Positions 50,092 to 59,238 are shown, counted from the stretch's first letter. The stretch: DNA of 64,000 nucleotides from HK-STAS-PATE-34 sp031973435 (GCA_031973435.1 DALYDA010000001.1:14808-78807), one strand, 5' to 3'. Made by a program: numbers and translations. Notes: a model not told the origin generated them from the sequence alone.

Positions 50092-50691
50092 ATGTCTCCA
50101 CAAACATTCATTTTCATAGGTAGGTCTGGTTGCGGTAAGGGAACACAGGCAGACCTTCTGATCAAGCATCTAAATGAAAAGGACCCTGAAAAAAGGGGCG
50201 TCTTTTATATGGAAATCGGAAAGAAGTTTCGAGATTATCTGAACGAGACGACTTATACCGCTAGTTTGTCAAAAGAGGTGTACAAAAAGGGAGAGCTACA
50301 ACCGGATTTCCTGGCAATACATATATGGGCACATTCTATAATGGCAGACTACAATGGAGACGATCATGTCATCGTAGATGGAACTCCGCGCTCTTTGGTC
50401 CAGGCGCAAGTTTTTGATAGTGCAGTTAAGTTTTATAAAAAAGAAAATGTCTACGTTATCAATCTAGAAGTTTCTGAGGATTGGTCTAGAACAAGACTAG
50501 CTGAGAGAGGACGAGCAGATGACAAGGAGGCAGATGAAGTCGAAAAGAGATTGGCATGGTACAAGAGAGATGTTGTTCCAGCAATAGACTTTTTTCGAGA
50601 CAACCCAACATATAAAGTTCTAGATATAAACGGTGAGCAAACTATAGAGGAAGTTTTCAATGAGATAATAAATAAGATTGGTATTGAATAA
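50092..50691 (+). CDS. adk: Adenylate kinase-family nucleoside monophosphate kinase
   Basis: 199-aa P-loop kinase. P-loop FIGRSGCGKGTQADLL, NMP-binding DGTPRSLVQAQVFD (family DGFPR, with Phe changed to Thr) and LID arginines in RLAERGRADDKEADEVEKRL. The LID is short with no zinc cysteines. The position between secY and map is the canonical adk site. AMP specificity is inferred from synteny. Confidence 0.9.
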   Translation: MSPQTFIFIGRSGCGKGTQADLLIKHLNEKDPEKRGVFYMEIGKKFRDYLNETTYTASLSKEVYKKGELQPDFLAIHIWAHSIMADYNGDDHVIVDGTPRSLVQAQVFDSAVKFYKKENVYVINLEVSEDWSRTRLAERGRADDKEADEVEKRLAWYKRDVVPAIDFFRDNPTYKVLDINGEQTIEEVFNEIINKIGIE

Positions 50692-50692
50692 A

Positions 50693-51460
50693 ATGGCAAT
50701 AATCATAAAAACAAAAAAAGAAATAGAGATACTCCAAGAAGGGGGCAAAAGGCTTGCTATGGTACTTCGAAATGTTGCAAAGGCTGTTGTTCCTGGGGTG
50801 TCTACTCACGAGCTAGACCAAATAGCATTTAATGAAATAAAAAAACTAGGTGACGAACCAGCATTTCTAAACTACCAACCATATGGAGCAGATAGACCGT
50901 ATCCAGCGTCACTTTGTGTTTCAGTAAACGAGGAGATAGTGCACGGTATCCCATCCAAAGATAGAATTTTGAAAAAAGGAGATATCGTTTCTATTGATCT
51001 TGGGCTAAAACATAAAGGATATTTTACAGATCATGCTGTTACAGTTGCGGTCGGTAAGACTTCAAAGGAAAATCAAAAGCTACTCGACGTTACAAAAGAA
51101 GCGCTAGATATCGGAATCCAGGCGATGAAGGTTGGAGGAAAAATAGGAGACATAGGACACGCAATAGAGAGTTATGTAAAAGAGTTCGGTTACGGCATTG
51201 TTCGTGGTCTTTCAGGACATGGAGTGGGTAAATACATACACGAAGATCCATACGTACCTAATTACGGAAAGGCAGGAGCAGGGGAGACTATTGAAGTAGG
51301 CATGGTTATCGCCATAGAGCCGATGATCACACTTGGATCACATCAATCAAAACTCCTAAAAGATGGATACACTATTGTTTCAAAGGATGGATCGTATGCT
51401 GCTCACTTCGAACACACAGTTGCTGTTACAGAAAAAGGAATAGAAGTACTAACTGCTTAG
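50693..51460 (+). CDS. map: Methionine aminopeptidase type I
   Basis: 255-aa dimetal enzyme that removes initiator Met. ATG 50693 (MAIIIKTKKEIEILQEGGKR) is chosen over 50678. Ligands: Asp in VSIDLGLKHKGYFTDHAVTV (two Asp), His in RGLSGHGVGKYIHEDPYVPN, Glu in VIAIEPMITLG and Glu in HFEHTVAVTEKG. The usual downstream infA-rpmJ-rpsM block is absent here. Confidence 0.95.
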   Translation: MAIIIKTKKEIEILQEGGKRLAMVLRNVAKAVVPGVSTHELDQIAFNEIKKLGDEPAFLNYQPYGADRPYPASLCVSVNEEIVHGIPSKDRILKKGDIVSIDLGLKHKGYFTDHAVTVAVGKTSKENQKLLDVTKEALDIGIQAMKVGGKIGDIGHAIESYVKEFGYGIVRGLSGHGVGKYIHEDPYVPNYGKAGAGETIEVGMVIAIEPMITLGSHQSKLLKDGYTIVSKDGSYAAHFEHTVAVTEKGIEVLTA

Positions 51461-51503
51461 CTTTTTATTTCATCAAATTGTAACTTCAGGTTATAATTTG
51501 ACT

Positions 51504-52427
51504 ATGGAAAAATTTCTCCAAGACGCGCCAAAGTTTTCTTCTCCAGAAGAAGAGTTGGCGTATTTACGTGCTCAAATAGAGAAGACTGAAAAGATACTGA
51601 ACGAAAGAGGTATAGACTCAAGCAAGGAATATATAGCTTCAGGGCTGGTTGAGACATACCGTAAGGTTGACGCAGGAGATGTTTTACATCCCAAGCATTC
51701 TATAAATGAGTCTGATAAAAATGAACTCGTTTTGCGTCTTCGCCCAGAACCGCATGACAAAACGATGGAAGAACTTCTCGGGGTTCTTCTTGAAAAAGGA
51801 GTAAAAAATGCACTAGAGGTAGTAGAAAGAATGGGCAATCCTCATATAGCAGATGATTTCCATAGATTCCTAATACAATATCTTGTTTCAACTCATCAGA
51901 TACCTGGATTGAAAGAGAAAACTAACTTGGCAAAACTTCTTTCAATGAGATTGTTTGAAATAACTATTCCACCAGATACTTCTGATAAGGCCAAAGATGA
52001 TCCCGGAAACAAAATCCTAATTGCCTCCATGGAACAGTTTCTAGCAGGTATGCAGTCGGTAGGAGATGCAAGAGAAAACAAAGATAAGGACTATTATTCA
52101 CTCGAGATTGCGTTGTCGTCCTCTTCTGATGAGGTGGTATTTTATGTAGGAGTCCCAGAATCCAAGGTAGACCTACTTGAGAAGCAGGTTCTTGGACTAC
52201 ACGCAGGAGCAAAAATACGAGAAGCGACAGATGACTACAACATATACAATACCGAGGGTAAAACTGTAGGAGCTTTTGCTTCACTTTCCAAGGAATCAGT
52301 TTTTCCTATCAAAACATATACTACTCTCGAGTATGATCCACTAAACATATTACTAAATGTCTTTTCCAAACTAAAAAAGGAAGGTGAGGGGCTCGCTATA
52401 CAGATACTAGTAAAACCAGAAGGCAAC
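51504..52427 (+). CDS. N-terminal part of a VirD4/TraG-like (DUF87-type) ATPase, interrupted by an assembly gap
   Basis: About 308 residues run into ten N at 52428. The start is ATG 51504, 6 nt after TATAAT 51492-51497. The N-terminus is an acidic helix (SSPEEELAYLRAQIEKTEKI); later segments (YYSLEIALSSSSDEVVFYVG, FPIKTYTTLEYDPLNILLNV) resemble the membrane-proximal domain of large CPR conjugation-type ATPases. The reading frame shifts across the gap because the gap size is arbitrary. It almost certainly belongs to one gene with the following entry. Confidence 0.75.
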
Positions 52428-52437
52428 NNNNNNNNNN
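52428..52437. other. Assembly gap (10 N)
   Basis: Ten N inside the VirD4-like ATPase gene. It breaks the reading frame artificially. Confidence 0.99.
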
Positions 52438-52438
52438 G

Positions 52439-54256
52439 ATATCGAAATTCGCAAAAGTGTTGGAAAATGTAAAATCCGGAAAGGAAATTGCACTAAGAAG
52501 TAACATGGGAGAAGTGGGACACGGGTTACTTTCTATGGGTAAACAGATTTTTACAGGAAGCAAAATAGATGAAAAGAAAAAGGATGAAGAAGGAAAGCAA
52601 AAGATAGATGAGAACGCAGTAAAATGGATAGGTGAAAAGATAAATGCCTCACTTTTAAGTGTCGGGATAAGGGTCATAGCTTCTGCTGAAACAGAACAAA
52701 GAGCAGAACAGATACTTCATGAGTGTACTTCAGCCTTCAACCAATTTACAGAAGCAGGAAGTAATTCTATTAACTTCACGGCGATATTGCCTAGAGGTAT
52801 CACAGACTTTTGTAGAGACTTTACATACAGAGCATATGATGAGGCAAGGTCAGTAGTTTTCAACCTAAAAGAGCTCGCTACGGTGTATCACTTCCCAGCG
52901 AAGATAGAAGGTGCCCCTCAGTTGAAACAAGCACAAGCGGGAACAGGACCAGCTCCTGTAGAGATGCCAAGCGAAGGAGTATTGCTCGGATACAACTTCC
53001 ATAGAGGAGTAAAAAAGGATATATACATGTCCAAAGAAGATAGAATGAGACACCTCTATGTTATCGGACAAACTGGAACAGGAAAGACTTCAATTCTGAA
53101 GAACCTTATCGCACAAGACATCGCAAATGGAGAAGGTTGTTGTTTCATCGATCCACACGGAAGTGATATTCAAGACATCCTCTCGTATATTCCACCAGAG
53201 CGACTCGACGACGTTATATATTTTGATCCCGCATATACAGCGCGACCGATGGCACTAAACATGCTTGAGTACGATGAGAGATATCCTGAACAAAAAACAT
53301 TTGTAATCAACGAACTTATTGGGATATTTAACCAGCTTTTCGATATGAAAGCGGCCGGAGGTCCGATGTTTGAGTCATATTTTAGAAATGCAGCTCTCCT
53401 TGTCATGGCAGACCCAGAAAGTGGATCAACACTTATGGAGATCACAAGAGTTTTGCAGAACAAAACATTTAGAGACTACAAACTTTCAAAGTGTCAGGAT
53501 GCAATCGTAAAAGAATTTTGGGTTGCAGCTGAGGCTTCGACTGGAGAACAAGGTCTCCAAAATTTCGTTCCTTATATATCTAGTAAATTTGATCCGATGA
53601 TTTCAAACGACATCATGCGGCCAGTCATAGGACAGCAAAAGTCTGTATTCAATTTTCGAAAGATAATGGATGAGAAGAAAATACTTCTTGTAAACTTGTC
53701 CAAAGGAAGGCTCGGGGAACTAAATGCAAACCTAATAGGTCTCATATTGGTTGGAAAGATCCAGATGGCAGCATTGTCACGAGCAGATATGTACGGACAA
53801 AAGATGAACGATTTTTATCTATATATAGATGAGTTCCAAAACGTTACTACTCCTGCCATTGCCTCTATTCTCTCAGAAGCACGAAAATACAGACTATCTC
53901 TAAACATCGCTCACCAATACATCGCACAGCTTAGTGATGAAATAAAAGATGCAGTATTTGGTAACGTAGGATCAATGACTGTTTTTCGAGTTTCTCCGGA
54001 AGATGCAGAGTATTTGGAGCCGAAGTTCACACCTACTTTTACACGTAGCGACATCACCAAACTCGAAAATAGGAACGCCTATATGTCGATGATAGTTAAG
54101 GGTGCGCCAACGTCTAGGCCTTTTAGTATTGTGACTGCAGACAATCCTAAGGGCGATCTAGAAAAAGTAGACAAACTTAAGGAACTTTCATATCTAAAAT
54201 ACGGTCGCCCTCGAGAGGAAGTTGAGGCGGAAATAATGAAAAAGTACGCAAAATAG
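52439..54256 (+). CDS. C-terminal part of a VirD4/TraG-like type IV secretion/conjugation ATPase
   Basis: In frame directly after the gap (ISKFAKVLENVKSG...), about 605 residues. P-loop VIGQTGTGKTSILKNL near 53070, CCFIDPHGSDIQDILSYIPP, Walker B FYLYIDEFQNVTTPAIASIL and sensor-like region SLNIAHQYIAQLSDEIKDAV place it with HerA/VirD4/TraG-like DNA-pumping ATPases. No other conjugation gene is in the window. It could move DNA or protein across the envelope, or couple to type IV pili; this is inference. Confidence 0.85.
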   Translation: MSKFAKVLENVKSGKEIALRSNMGEVGHGLLSMGKQIFTGSKIDEKKKDEEGKQKIDENAVKWIGEKINASLLSVGIRVIASAETEQRAEQILHECTSAFNQFTEAGSNSINFTAILPRGITDFCRDFTYRAYDEARSVVFNLKELATVYHFPAKIEGAPQLKQAQAGTGPAPVEMPSEGVLLGYNFHRGVKKDIYMSKEDRMRHLYVIGQTGTGKTSILKNLIAQDIANGEGCCFIDPHGSDIQDILSYIPPERLDDVIYFDPAYTARPMALNMLEYDERYPEQKTFVINELIGIFNQLFDMKAAGGPMFESYFRNAALLVMADPESGSTLMEITRVLQNKTFRDYKLSKCQDAIVKEFWVAAEASTGEQGLQNFVPYISSKFDPMISNDIMRPVIGQQKSVFNFRKIMDEKKILLVNLSKGRLGELNANLIGLILVGKIQMAALSRADMYGQKMNDFYLYIDEFQNVTTPAIASILSEARKYRLSLNIAHQYIAQLSDEIKDAVFGNVGSMTVFRVSPEDAEYLEPKFTPTFTRSDITKLENRNAYMSMIVKGAPTSRPFSIVTADNPKGDLEKVDKLKELSYLKYGRPREEVEAEIMKKYAK

Positions 54257-54353
54257 CGATTTTGTTTCTAGGACATTTTCTGCTATATTGAGACGGTATT
54301 TTTGGTTTTCGCCAAATACTCATACTTATACTTAACCCTCATACTAAACATAT

Positions 54354-54965
54354 ATGCACCCAAAGAAAGAAAGAACATTTGTGATACTAAAGCCAGACGC
54401 AGTCCAAAGAGGCTTGGTTGGGGAGATCATTAAAAGATTTGAGAGAATAGGATTGAAAATTGTTGCCTTGAAGATGATTCAAGCAGACGAGGAACTTGTA
54501 TTCAAACACTACAACAAAGATGATGCCTGGTATAAACGAAAAGGAGATAAAATAGTTGAAAACAGAACATCTCTTGGAATGGTAGTCGATAAAGATGCTA
54601 TAGAATATGGAAAAGATATCATAAGAGGGATGGCTCACTATATGTGTGCTTCTCCTGTTGTTGCATTGATACTGGAAGGTAACAGTGCACAGTCAGTTGT
54701 AAAAAGACTTGTCGGTGTAACCGAACCAACTGTAGCTGACACAGGATCAATAAGAGGGGACTTCGCTATAGATTCATACTTTATGTGTGATGTAGATGGG
54801 TCCAGAGGTCTTAGAAACCTTATTCACTGCACAGATCCAGCAGATGGACCAGATGCATATAAAAGTGAAATATCAGTATGGTTCAACGATGATGAAATTA
54901 CGAACTATAAACTTATTTCTGAGGCAATGCTTTACGATATAAATCTAGACGGCTTGACAGAATAA
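54354..54965 (+). CDS. ndk: Nucleoside diphosphate kinase, long form
   Basis: Balances NTP pools by phosphohistidine transfer. It starts MHPKKERTFVILKPDAVQRG and has ASPVVALILEGNSAQSVVKR. The active-site His is in RNLIHCTDPADG, where the family has NxxHGSD, so Gly-Ser is Cys-Thr here. The protein is 203 aa against about 140-150 usual, owing to an insertion around residues 125-150 and a longer C-terminus. A terminator follows. Confidence 0.93.
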   Translation: MHPKKERTFVILKPDAVQRGLVGEIIKRFERIGLKIVALKMIQADEELVFKHYNKDDAWYKRKGDKIVENRTSLGMVVDKDAIEYGKDIIRGMAHYMCASPVVALILEGNSAQSVVKRLVGVTEPTVADTGSIRGDFAIDSYFMCDVDGSRGLRNLIHCTDPADGPDAYKSEISVWFNDDEITNYKLISEAMLYDINLDGLTE

Positions 54966-54967
54966 AT

Positions 54968-54990
54968 AAAAATCCCATTTGGGATTTTTA
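54968..54990 (+). terminator. Intrinsic terminator after ndk
   Basis: AAAAATCCC / GGGATTTTT hairpin. Confidence 0.8.
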
Positions 54991-55025
54991 TTTTATAAAA
55001 AACACAAAAATTTTATCCGTCTAGA

Positions 55026-55053
55026 TTGTTTTTGTTTTTCATTCCTGTATAAT
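55026..55053 (+). promoter_or_regulatory. Promoter of the 6S-like RNA candidate
   Basis: TTGTTT (55026-55031), 16 bp, perfect TATAAT (55048-55053); +1 is expected at G55061. Confidence 0.65.
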
Positions 55054-55060
55054 CATTCTA

Positions 55061-55245
55061 GGGTCATTGAAAAATGTTACCTAGAACGAGATTGTGTATG
55101 AGAATTGGGTATCAGAATTTGCCGTGGTAAGTTTTGTCCCGCACTCACTTAGCTTTTTGCTAGGGTAACACAACTTTGATGGCCCTAACGAGGATCTGTC
55201 CCGTGAGATAGTGAGCATGCTCTCTATTTTACGGGACAGATTTTC
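55061..55245 (+). ncRNA. Candidate 6S-like regulatory RNA
   Basis: A non-coding transcript unit with its own TATAAT promoter and terminator. The 5' end GGGTCATTGAAAAATGTTAC (from 55061) pairs with GTAACACAACTTTGATGGCCC (to 55185), forming a long closing helix with bulges. Inside, TGAG / CTCA, GGG / CCC and the wobble-rich CAGAATTTGCC / GGTAAGTTTTG build an apical hairpin, separated from the closing helix by unpaired bulges. A long irregular rod with a central bubble is the shape of 6S RNA. No sequence-level match to SRP RNA or RNase P RNA was seen. The family call is inference from shape and context. Confidence 0.45.
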
Positions 55246-55246
55246 G
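55194..55246 (+). terminator. Terminator of the 6S-like RNA candidate
   Basis: ATCTGTCCCGT / ACGGGACAGAT perfect 11-bp arms with an inner ATAG-GAGC / GCTC-CTAT helix, then TTT. Its CCCGTGAGATAG core is shared with the terminator at 40267. Confidence 0.8.
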
Positions 55247-55278
55247 TTTATATATACATGTCATGTTATAATTTATGC

Positions 55279-55716
55279 ATGACTCGAGATAAAAAGCTTG
55301 CAATCGCGACGCTCATCATCGCTTTTTTCATTTTTATAATAAACACTATCGCTATGAAGAACTCTTGGTATTTCTTCATATGGTGGTTTGATATGCCGAT
55401 GCATGCTATGGGAGGTTTCTTTATCGCTCTACTTTTCTCATCTATTTTTATCTCTTCTCGTATTCTAAAAATTCCCACATCTTCAAAAAAGTTCTTTTTC
55501 TCTGTGATGATTTCAGTATTGATTGTAGGGATCCTCTGGGAAGTATTTGAGCTTAGTGTTGAAAAGCTGATACAGTTTGCAGACCTTGTTAGCCTACAAG
55601 ACTCTGCTTCAGATATATTTTATGACCTTGCAGGTGGAATACTCGGAGCATTGGTAGGTCTATCAGTTTACAAGAGAAAAGTTAAAAGCATTATTTCAAA
55701 TCAAAACAATGTCTAA
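55279..55716 (+). CDS. Small polytopic membrane protein (DUF2238/VanZ-like)
   Basis: A 145-aa protein with four TM helices. Polar motifs DMPMHAMGGFF, ILWEVFELSVEK and DSASDIFYDLAGGILGAL recall DUF2238 (YjdF) proteins, whose role is unknown. ATG 55279 is chosen over 55258 because TATAAT 55267-55272 ends 6 nt before it. Its end overlaps the next gene by 8 nt. Confidence 0.7.
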   Translation: MTRDKKLAIATLIIAFFIFIINTIAMKNSWYFFIWWFDMPMHAMGGFFIALLFSSIFISSRILKIPTSSKKFFFSVMISVLIVGILWEVFELSVEKLIQFADLVSLQDSASDIFYDLAGGILGALVGLSVYKRKVKSIISNQNNV

Positions 55717-57085
55717 CGATCCTGTAATAAAATTTTGTTCAGGTGTCGGGTCTGTAACGGGAGCGAACTTTCTTTTCGAGATTTCTTCGGGATCTTCAAA
55801 GACACTAAAAATACTTGTCGACTGTGGACTAACTCAAGGAAGCTCTCTTGCCGATAAAGAGAACTGGGAGCCATTTGCATACAACCCTGCTGATGTAGAC
55901 TATCTTTTTATCACACACTCTCATATTGACCACATCGGTCGTATACCAAAACTTCTCCATGATGGATTCAAAGGTGTTATATATTCTACTATCCCAACTA
56001 AAGATATTGCAGAGATAATGCTTGAAGATACAAATGTAATACTTGGAAGAAGTCATGAGTACGATCTAGCGAAAATTTACACAGAGGCAAATCTACGAAC
56101 CATAATGGGGCTCTGGAAAACTGTCGACTATCATGAGGTTACAGAGCTAGGGGATGGAACAACCTTTGAGTATCTAGATGCAGGACACATATTGGGCTCT
56201 GGGATGATCAACTTCAAGATTGGAGGCAAGTCTGTAGTATTTACAGGTGATCTTGGAAACTCTCCTTCACCACTACTTCGCGATACAGAGAAACTTTCTA
56301 ATGTGGACTATATGATAATGGAAAGTGTATATGGAGATAGAAACCATGAGAAAAGAGGAGAGAGAAAGAAGCTCCTTGAGGCTGTGATAGAAGAGACTTA
56401 TTCGAAAGGTGGTACGCTCGTGATACCTACTTTCTCCCTTGAGCGTACACAAGAACTACTTTTCGAGATAAACGACTTTGTCGAAAACAAACGTATTCCA
56501 GCGATGCCCATATTTCTAGATTCACCGCTTGCGATAAGACTCACAAGTGTCTATCAGAGATACACTAGGTATTTAAACGATCCTGCTCGAAAACTGATTG
56601 AGTCAGGAGACGACATCTTTATGTTCAAAGGACTCAAAAAGACTGAAACAACAGATGAATCAAAGGCAATCCTTCATGTTGCAGGACCAAAGATAGTCAT
56701 TGCAGGTTCTGGTATGTCAAACGGGGGACGTGTTATACATCATGAGAAAAACTATCTTTCAAATCCAAACAACACACTTCTCCTAATTGGTTACCAATCT
56801 TTGGGTACAATGGGACGAGCAATAGAAGAAGGTGCGAAATCAGTAAGAATACTAGGAGAAGATATCCCTGTCAGAGCACGTATAGCAAAGATAAGTGGTT
56901 ATAGTGGACACAAAGATTCGGACAACCTCGTTTCTTTCGTAGAAGATGTTGCTGACTCAGTAAAGAAAATATTTGTAGTAATGGGAGAGCCAAAGTCGTC
57001 TATGTTTTTGGTACAAAAATTACGAGATACATTGGCGGTAAATGCTGTTGCTCCAGAAGCAGGGGATTCTGCTATACTTTCATAA
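55709..57085 (+). CDS. Beta-CASP metallo-beta-lactamase ribonuclease (CPSF73-like)
   Basis: A 458-aa protein. MBL motif FITHSHIDHIGRIPKLLHDG (HxHxDH), then DAGHILGSGMI and VFTGDLGN. The beta-CASP domain has LDSPLAIRLTSVYQRY (motif A), KIVIAGSGMSNGGRVIHH (motif B) and RARIAKISGYSGHKDSDNLV (motif C His). It belongs to the YSH1/CPSF-like group without KH domains, distinct from RNase J. Likely an RNA endo/exonuclease in mRNA decay. Confidence 0.92.
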   Translation: MSNDPVIKFCSGVGSVTGANFLFEISSGSSKTLKILVDCGLTQGSSLADKENWEPFAYNPADVDYLFITHSHIDHIGRIPKLLHDGFKGVIYSTIPTKDIAEIMLEDTNVILGRSHEYDLAKIYTEANLRTIMGLWKTVDYHEVTELGDGTTFEYLDAGHILGSGMINFKIGGKSVVFTGDLGNSPSPLLRDTEKLSNVDYMIMESVYGDRNHEKRGERKKLLEAVIEETYSKGGTLVIPTFSLERTQELLFEINDFVENKRIPAMPIFLDSPLAIRLTSVYQRYTRYLNDPARKLIESGDDIFMFKGLKKTETTDESKAILHVAGPKIVIAGSGMSNGGRVIHHEKNYLSNPNNTLLLIGYQSLGTMGRAIEEGAKSVRILGEDIPVRARIAKISGYSGHKDSDNLVSFVEDVADSVKKIFVVMGEPKSSMFLVQKLRDTLAVNAVAPEAGDSAILS

Positions 57086-57089
57086 TATT

Positions 57090-57677
57090 ATGGGAAACAA
57101 CACTTCAAAACATTCACACCTTATACCAAAGATTTGTATATCTGGGGCATCTGAAACTGGTCATTGTGGAGTAGATGCTCTCGAGAAAGCAAAGACTCTG
57201 GGACGAGAGATTGCCAATCATGGGGCCATGCTTCTAAACGGCGCGACTACAGGTTTTCCTCTCTGGTCCGCTATGGGTGCAAAGGAAGTGAAAGGTATCA
57301 CTGTTGGTTTTTCTCCAGCAAGTAACGAGACAGAGCACGTAGAGACATACAGGCTACCTGTAGACTATCTAGATTTGGTTGTTTATACAGGATTTGGAAT
57401 AACAGGCCGAAGTCTACTTCTGACACGAAGTGCAGATGCAGTTATAGTTGCTTGTGGACGTATAGGTACCATAAATGAGTTTACTTCAGCATTTGAAAAT
57501 GGAAAGCCCATAGGAGTGCTGGAAGGGGGGTGGAGTATGGACGAGACTATACACAAAATAATAACCGATGCTGAGATGGCAAACCCAAATATAGTTTTCG
57601 ACTCAGATCCAGTTCGGTTAGTAGCCACAATACTAGAAATGGTAAAGAAAAGAAAAATGAACGAGAATGTAAAATGA
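57090..57677 (+). CDS. LOG/DprA-like Rossmann-fold protein (TIGR00725-type)
   Basis: A 195-aa protein starting at ATG 57090 (MGNNTSKHSHLIPKICISGA), 5 bp after the nuclease gene. ICISGASETGHCG and HGAMLLNGATTGFPLWSAMG form the nucleotide-binding parts. ACGRIGTINEFTSAFENGKP corresponds to the GGGxGTxxE motif of LOG-like phosphoribohydrolases, with the first glycines changed. The function within the SLOG superfamily is uncertain. Confidence 0.75.
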   Translation: MGNNTSKHSHLIPKICISGASETGHCGVDALEKAKTLGREIANHGAMLLNGATTGFPLWSAMGAKEVKGITVGFSPASNETEHVETYRLPVDYLDLVVYTGFGITGRSLLLTRSADAVIVACGRIGTINEFTSAFENGKPIGVLEGGWSMDETIHKIITDAEMANPNIVFDSDPVRLVATILEMVKKRKMNENVK

Positions 57678-57702
57678 AAAAAATCTACCTAAGGTAGATT
57701 TT
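57677..57702 (+). terminator. Intrinsic terminator after the LOG-like gene
   Basis: AAATCTACC / GGTAGATTT hairpin with T-run. Confidence 0.8.
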
Positions 57703-57722
57703 TAGTTTTTTTGGAATAGATT

Positions 57723-58175
57723 TTAGTTGCTTCTGATGGGAATAAGATTCAAAATCTTATACGCATCTTGAGCAACTATTTTCCATTCGTTTCCGGACGT
57801 TTCCATGGATGGAAATGCATCTTGAAGATCATTTAGTTCTCTTTTTGCCTCTCTTTTGGAGTGGCGAGTTTTCTCCTCAATGATTGTTCCGAAAAGTAGA
57901 AAGGAAAGTTCCCTCATTAAGAAAATCCCAACCTTTGTATTACTCGAAAATACGAATAATATAAGAAAGATTCCGAGTCCTACTCCCCATGAAAACAATT
58001 CACGGGACGTAGTAACCATACTTCCAATTAAGGCAATGATACTAGTGCATGCATAAGAGATTGCAATAAAAAGTGTAATTCCTTTTGCGTACGAATGGTA
58101 AGCAAAAAATTTTGCATCATGGTGTTTTTCCACTGCATTTTTAACAGCAAAAAACTTGTTTAAGTCTTCGTTCAT
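57723..58175 (-). CDS. Hypothetical two-TM membrane protein, 150 aa
   Basis: No family recognised. An N-terminal soluble helix (NKFFAVKNAVEKHHDAKF), two TM helices (GITLFIAISYACTSIIALIG and SWGVGLGIFLILFVF), then a basic amphipathic stretch (EEKTRHSKREAKRELNDLQD). Converges with the LOG-like gene. Confidence 0.6.
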   Translation of the reverse strand: MNEDLNKFFAVKNAVEKHHDAKFFAYHSYAKGITLFIAISYACTSIIALIGSMVTTSRELFSWGVGLGIFLILFVFSSNTKVGIFLMRELSFLLFGTIIEEKTRHSKREAKRELNDLQDAFPSMETSGNEWKIVAQDAYKILNLIPIRSN

Positions 58176-58267
58176 AGTCTAAATATTCTTTTTTTAACGG
58201 TTAGACCCTAACCGTATTTCTCATATTATATCATCTTTTAGACAAAAAGTCAATATTAAGCAGGCAT

Positions 58268-58300
58268 CAAAAAAACCCCCATATTTTGAGGCTTTTTAAG
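58268..58300 (-). terminator. Weak terminator-like hairpin after the 58308-59198 gene
   Basis: Imperfect GCCTC / GGGG stem with a T7 run on the minus strand. Confidence 0.45.
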
Positions 58301-58307
58301 TTACTTT

Positions 58308-59198
58308 TTAGTGAAGATGTATTCCTATTTTACCCTCATCCTGGAATTGGTTGAAAACAATCTGTATAGCGTAGTTGTCTTCATCCCTTTTTGGATACGA
58401 TAGATTCCATGTTATTGCGATTTTGTTTACACTCTCTTCTTCCTTGATCAGGCCATTTTGGTCTATATAGGTTTGGTATTTTTCCTGCCAGAACGCGGCT
58501 CCCTCTATTGGGGTAAAATATATATTTCCGGACCATATACCCGTACTACTTACTCTAGATCCACCTGTGATCTCTACATCCTCTGGGAGAGGGAAGTCTG
58601 ATGGAAGTTTTGAGATTGTGTCTGCGACACCATCCTCCTCGTTTTTTACTTGGTTAATGGAGTTCGTTTGGTAATGCTTTGCTGGGGATGTTCCAACAGA
58701 TTTAAATGCTGAAATAAAAGACATAAGTATTCCGAATATAAAGACCAATACAACAAGCGACAATATCCTCAAAATCAAGGCCCCTACTGCTGTGTTTGTG
58801 GTTGTCTTGTACAAGTATTTTATGAAAAGCACACCCAGCGCAAAAGATATCAAGGCCTTTGCGGGAGAGGGAATATCGATTACTTTAGAAGAGATGACAG
58901 AGAGTGCAACACTCAAGGCAACAGTAAAACTTTGGAAATAGAGTGCTTTTTGAAAAGTTGTCTCTTGGATGGTTAATTTTTTTGTGACGAAATAAAATAT
59001 AAGAGAGAGTGCTATACCAAAAATAGATATAATAGCAATTCTTATCCCAGTGGATGCTATAAATGCGATGCGTGAGTCTATATATAAAACTTCTTTTACT
59101 ACATATGAACTAACCAGTACTGAGAAAACTGTAGAGGAAATCAACGCTATTAGTCCCAAGTAATTTGCTTTGAAGAATGTTGTTATTTGTTGTTTCAT
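58308..59198 (-). CDS. Hypothetical polytopic membrane protein, 296 aa
   Basis: No family recognised. Start at ATG 59198 (MKQQITTFFKANYLGL). Five to six TM helices occupy residues 1-175; a C-terminal extracytoplasmic domain of about 110 residues follows (FPLPEDVEITGGSRVSSTGI, YFTPIEGAAFWQEKYQTYID). That domain resembles the small DUF-type domains seen at the end of CPR membrane proteins, but no name can be given. The minus-strand TATAAT lies just upstream of the ATG. Confidence 0.6.
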   Translation of the reverse strand: MKQQITTFFKANYLGLIALISSTVFSVLVSSYVVKEVLYIDSRIAFIASTGIRIAIISIFGIALSLIFYFVTKKLTIQETTFQKALYFQSFTVALSVALSVISSKVIDIPSPAKALISFALGVLFIKYLYKTTTNTAVGALILRILSLVVLVFIFGILMSFISAFKSVGTSPAKHYQTNSINQVKNEEDGVADTISKLPSDFPLPEDVEITGGSRVSSTGIWSGNIYFTPIEGAAFWQEKYQTYIDQNGLIKEEESVNKIAITWNLSYPKRDEDNYAIQIVFNQFQDEGKIGIHLH

Positions 59199-59209
59199 GA
59201 TTATATATA

Positions 59210-59238
59210 ACAAACCCGCAGAATATGCGGGTTTGTAG
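59210..59238. terminator. Bidirectional-type terminator between rplT and the 58308-59198 gene
   Basis: ACAAACCCGCA / TGCGGGTTTGT hairpin just past the rplT stop on the minus strand. Confidence 0.75.

Noticed and set aside
51498..52472. Complete 324-aa protein ending just after the N run
   Set aside because: The stop after the gap is a frame artefact of an arbitrary ten-N gap; the gene continues in another frame.
55061..55185. SRP (4.5S) RNA or RNase P RNA
   Set aside because: No GNRA-capped SRP apical motif and no conserved RNase P core sequence could be found.
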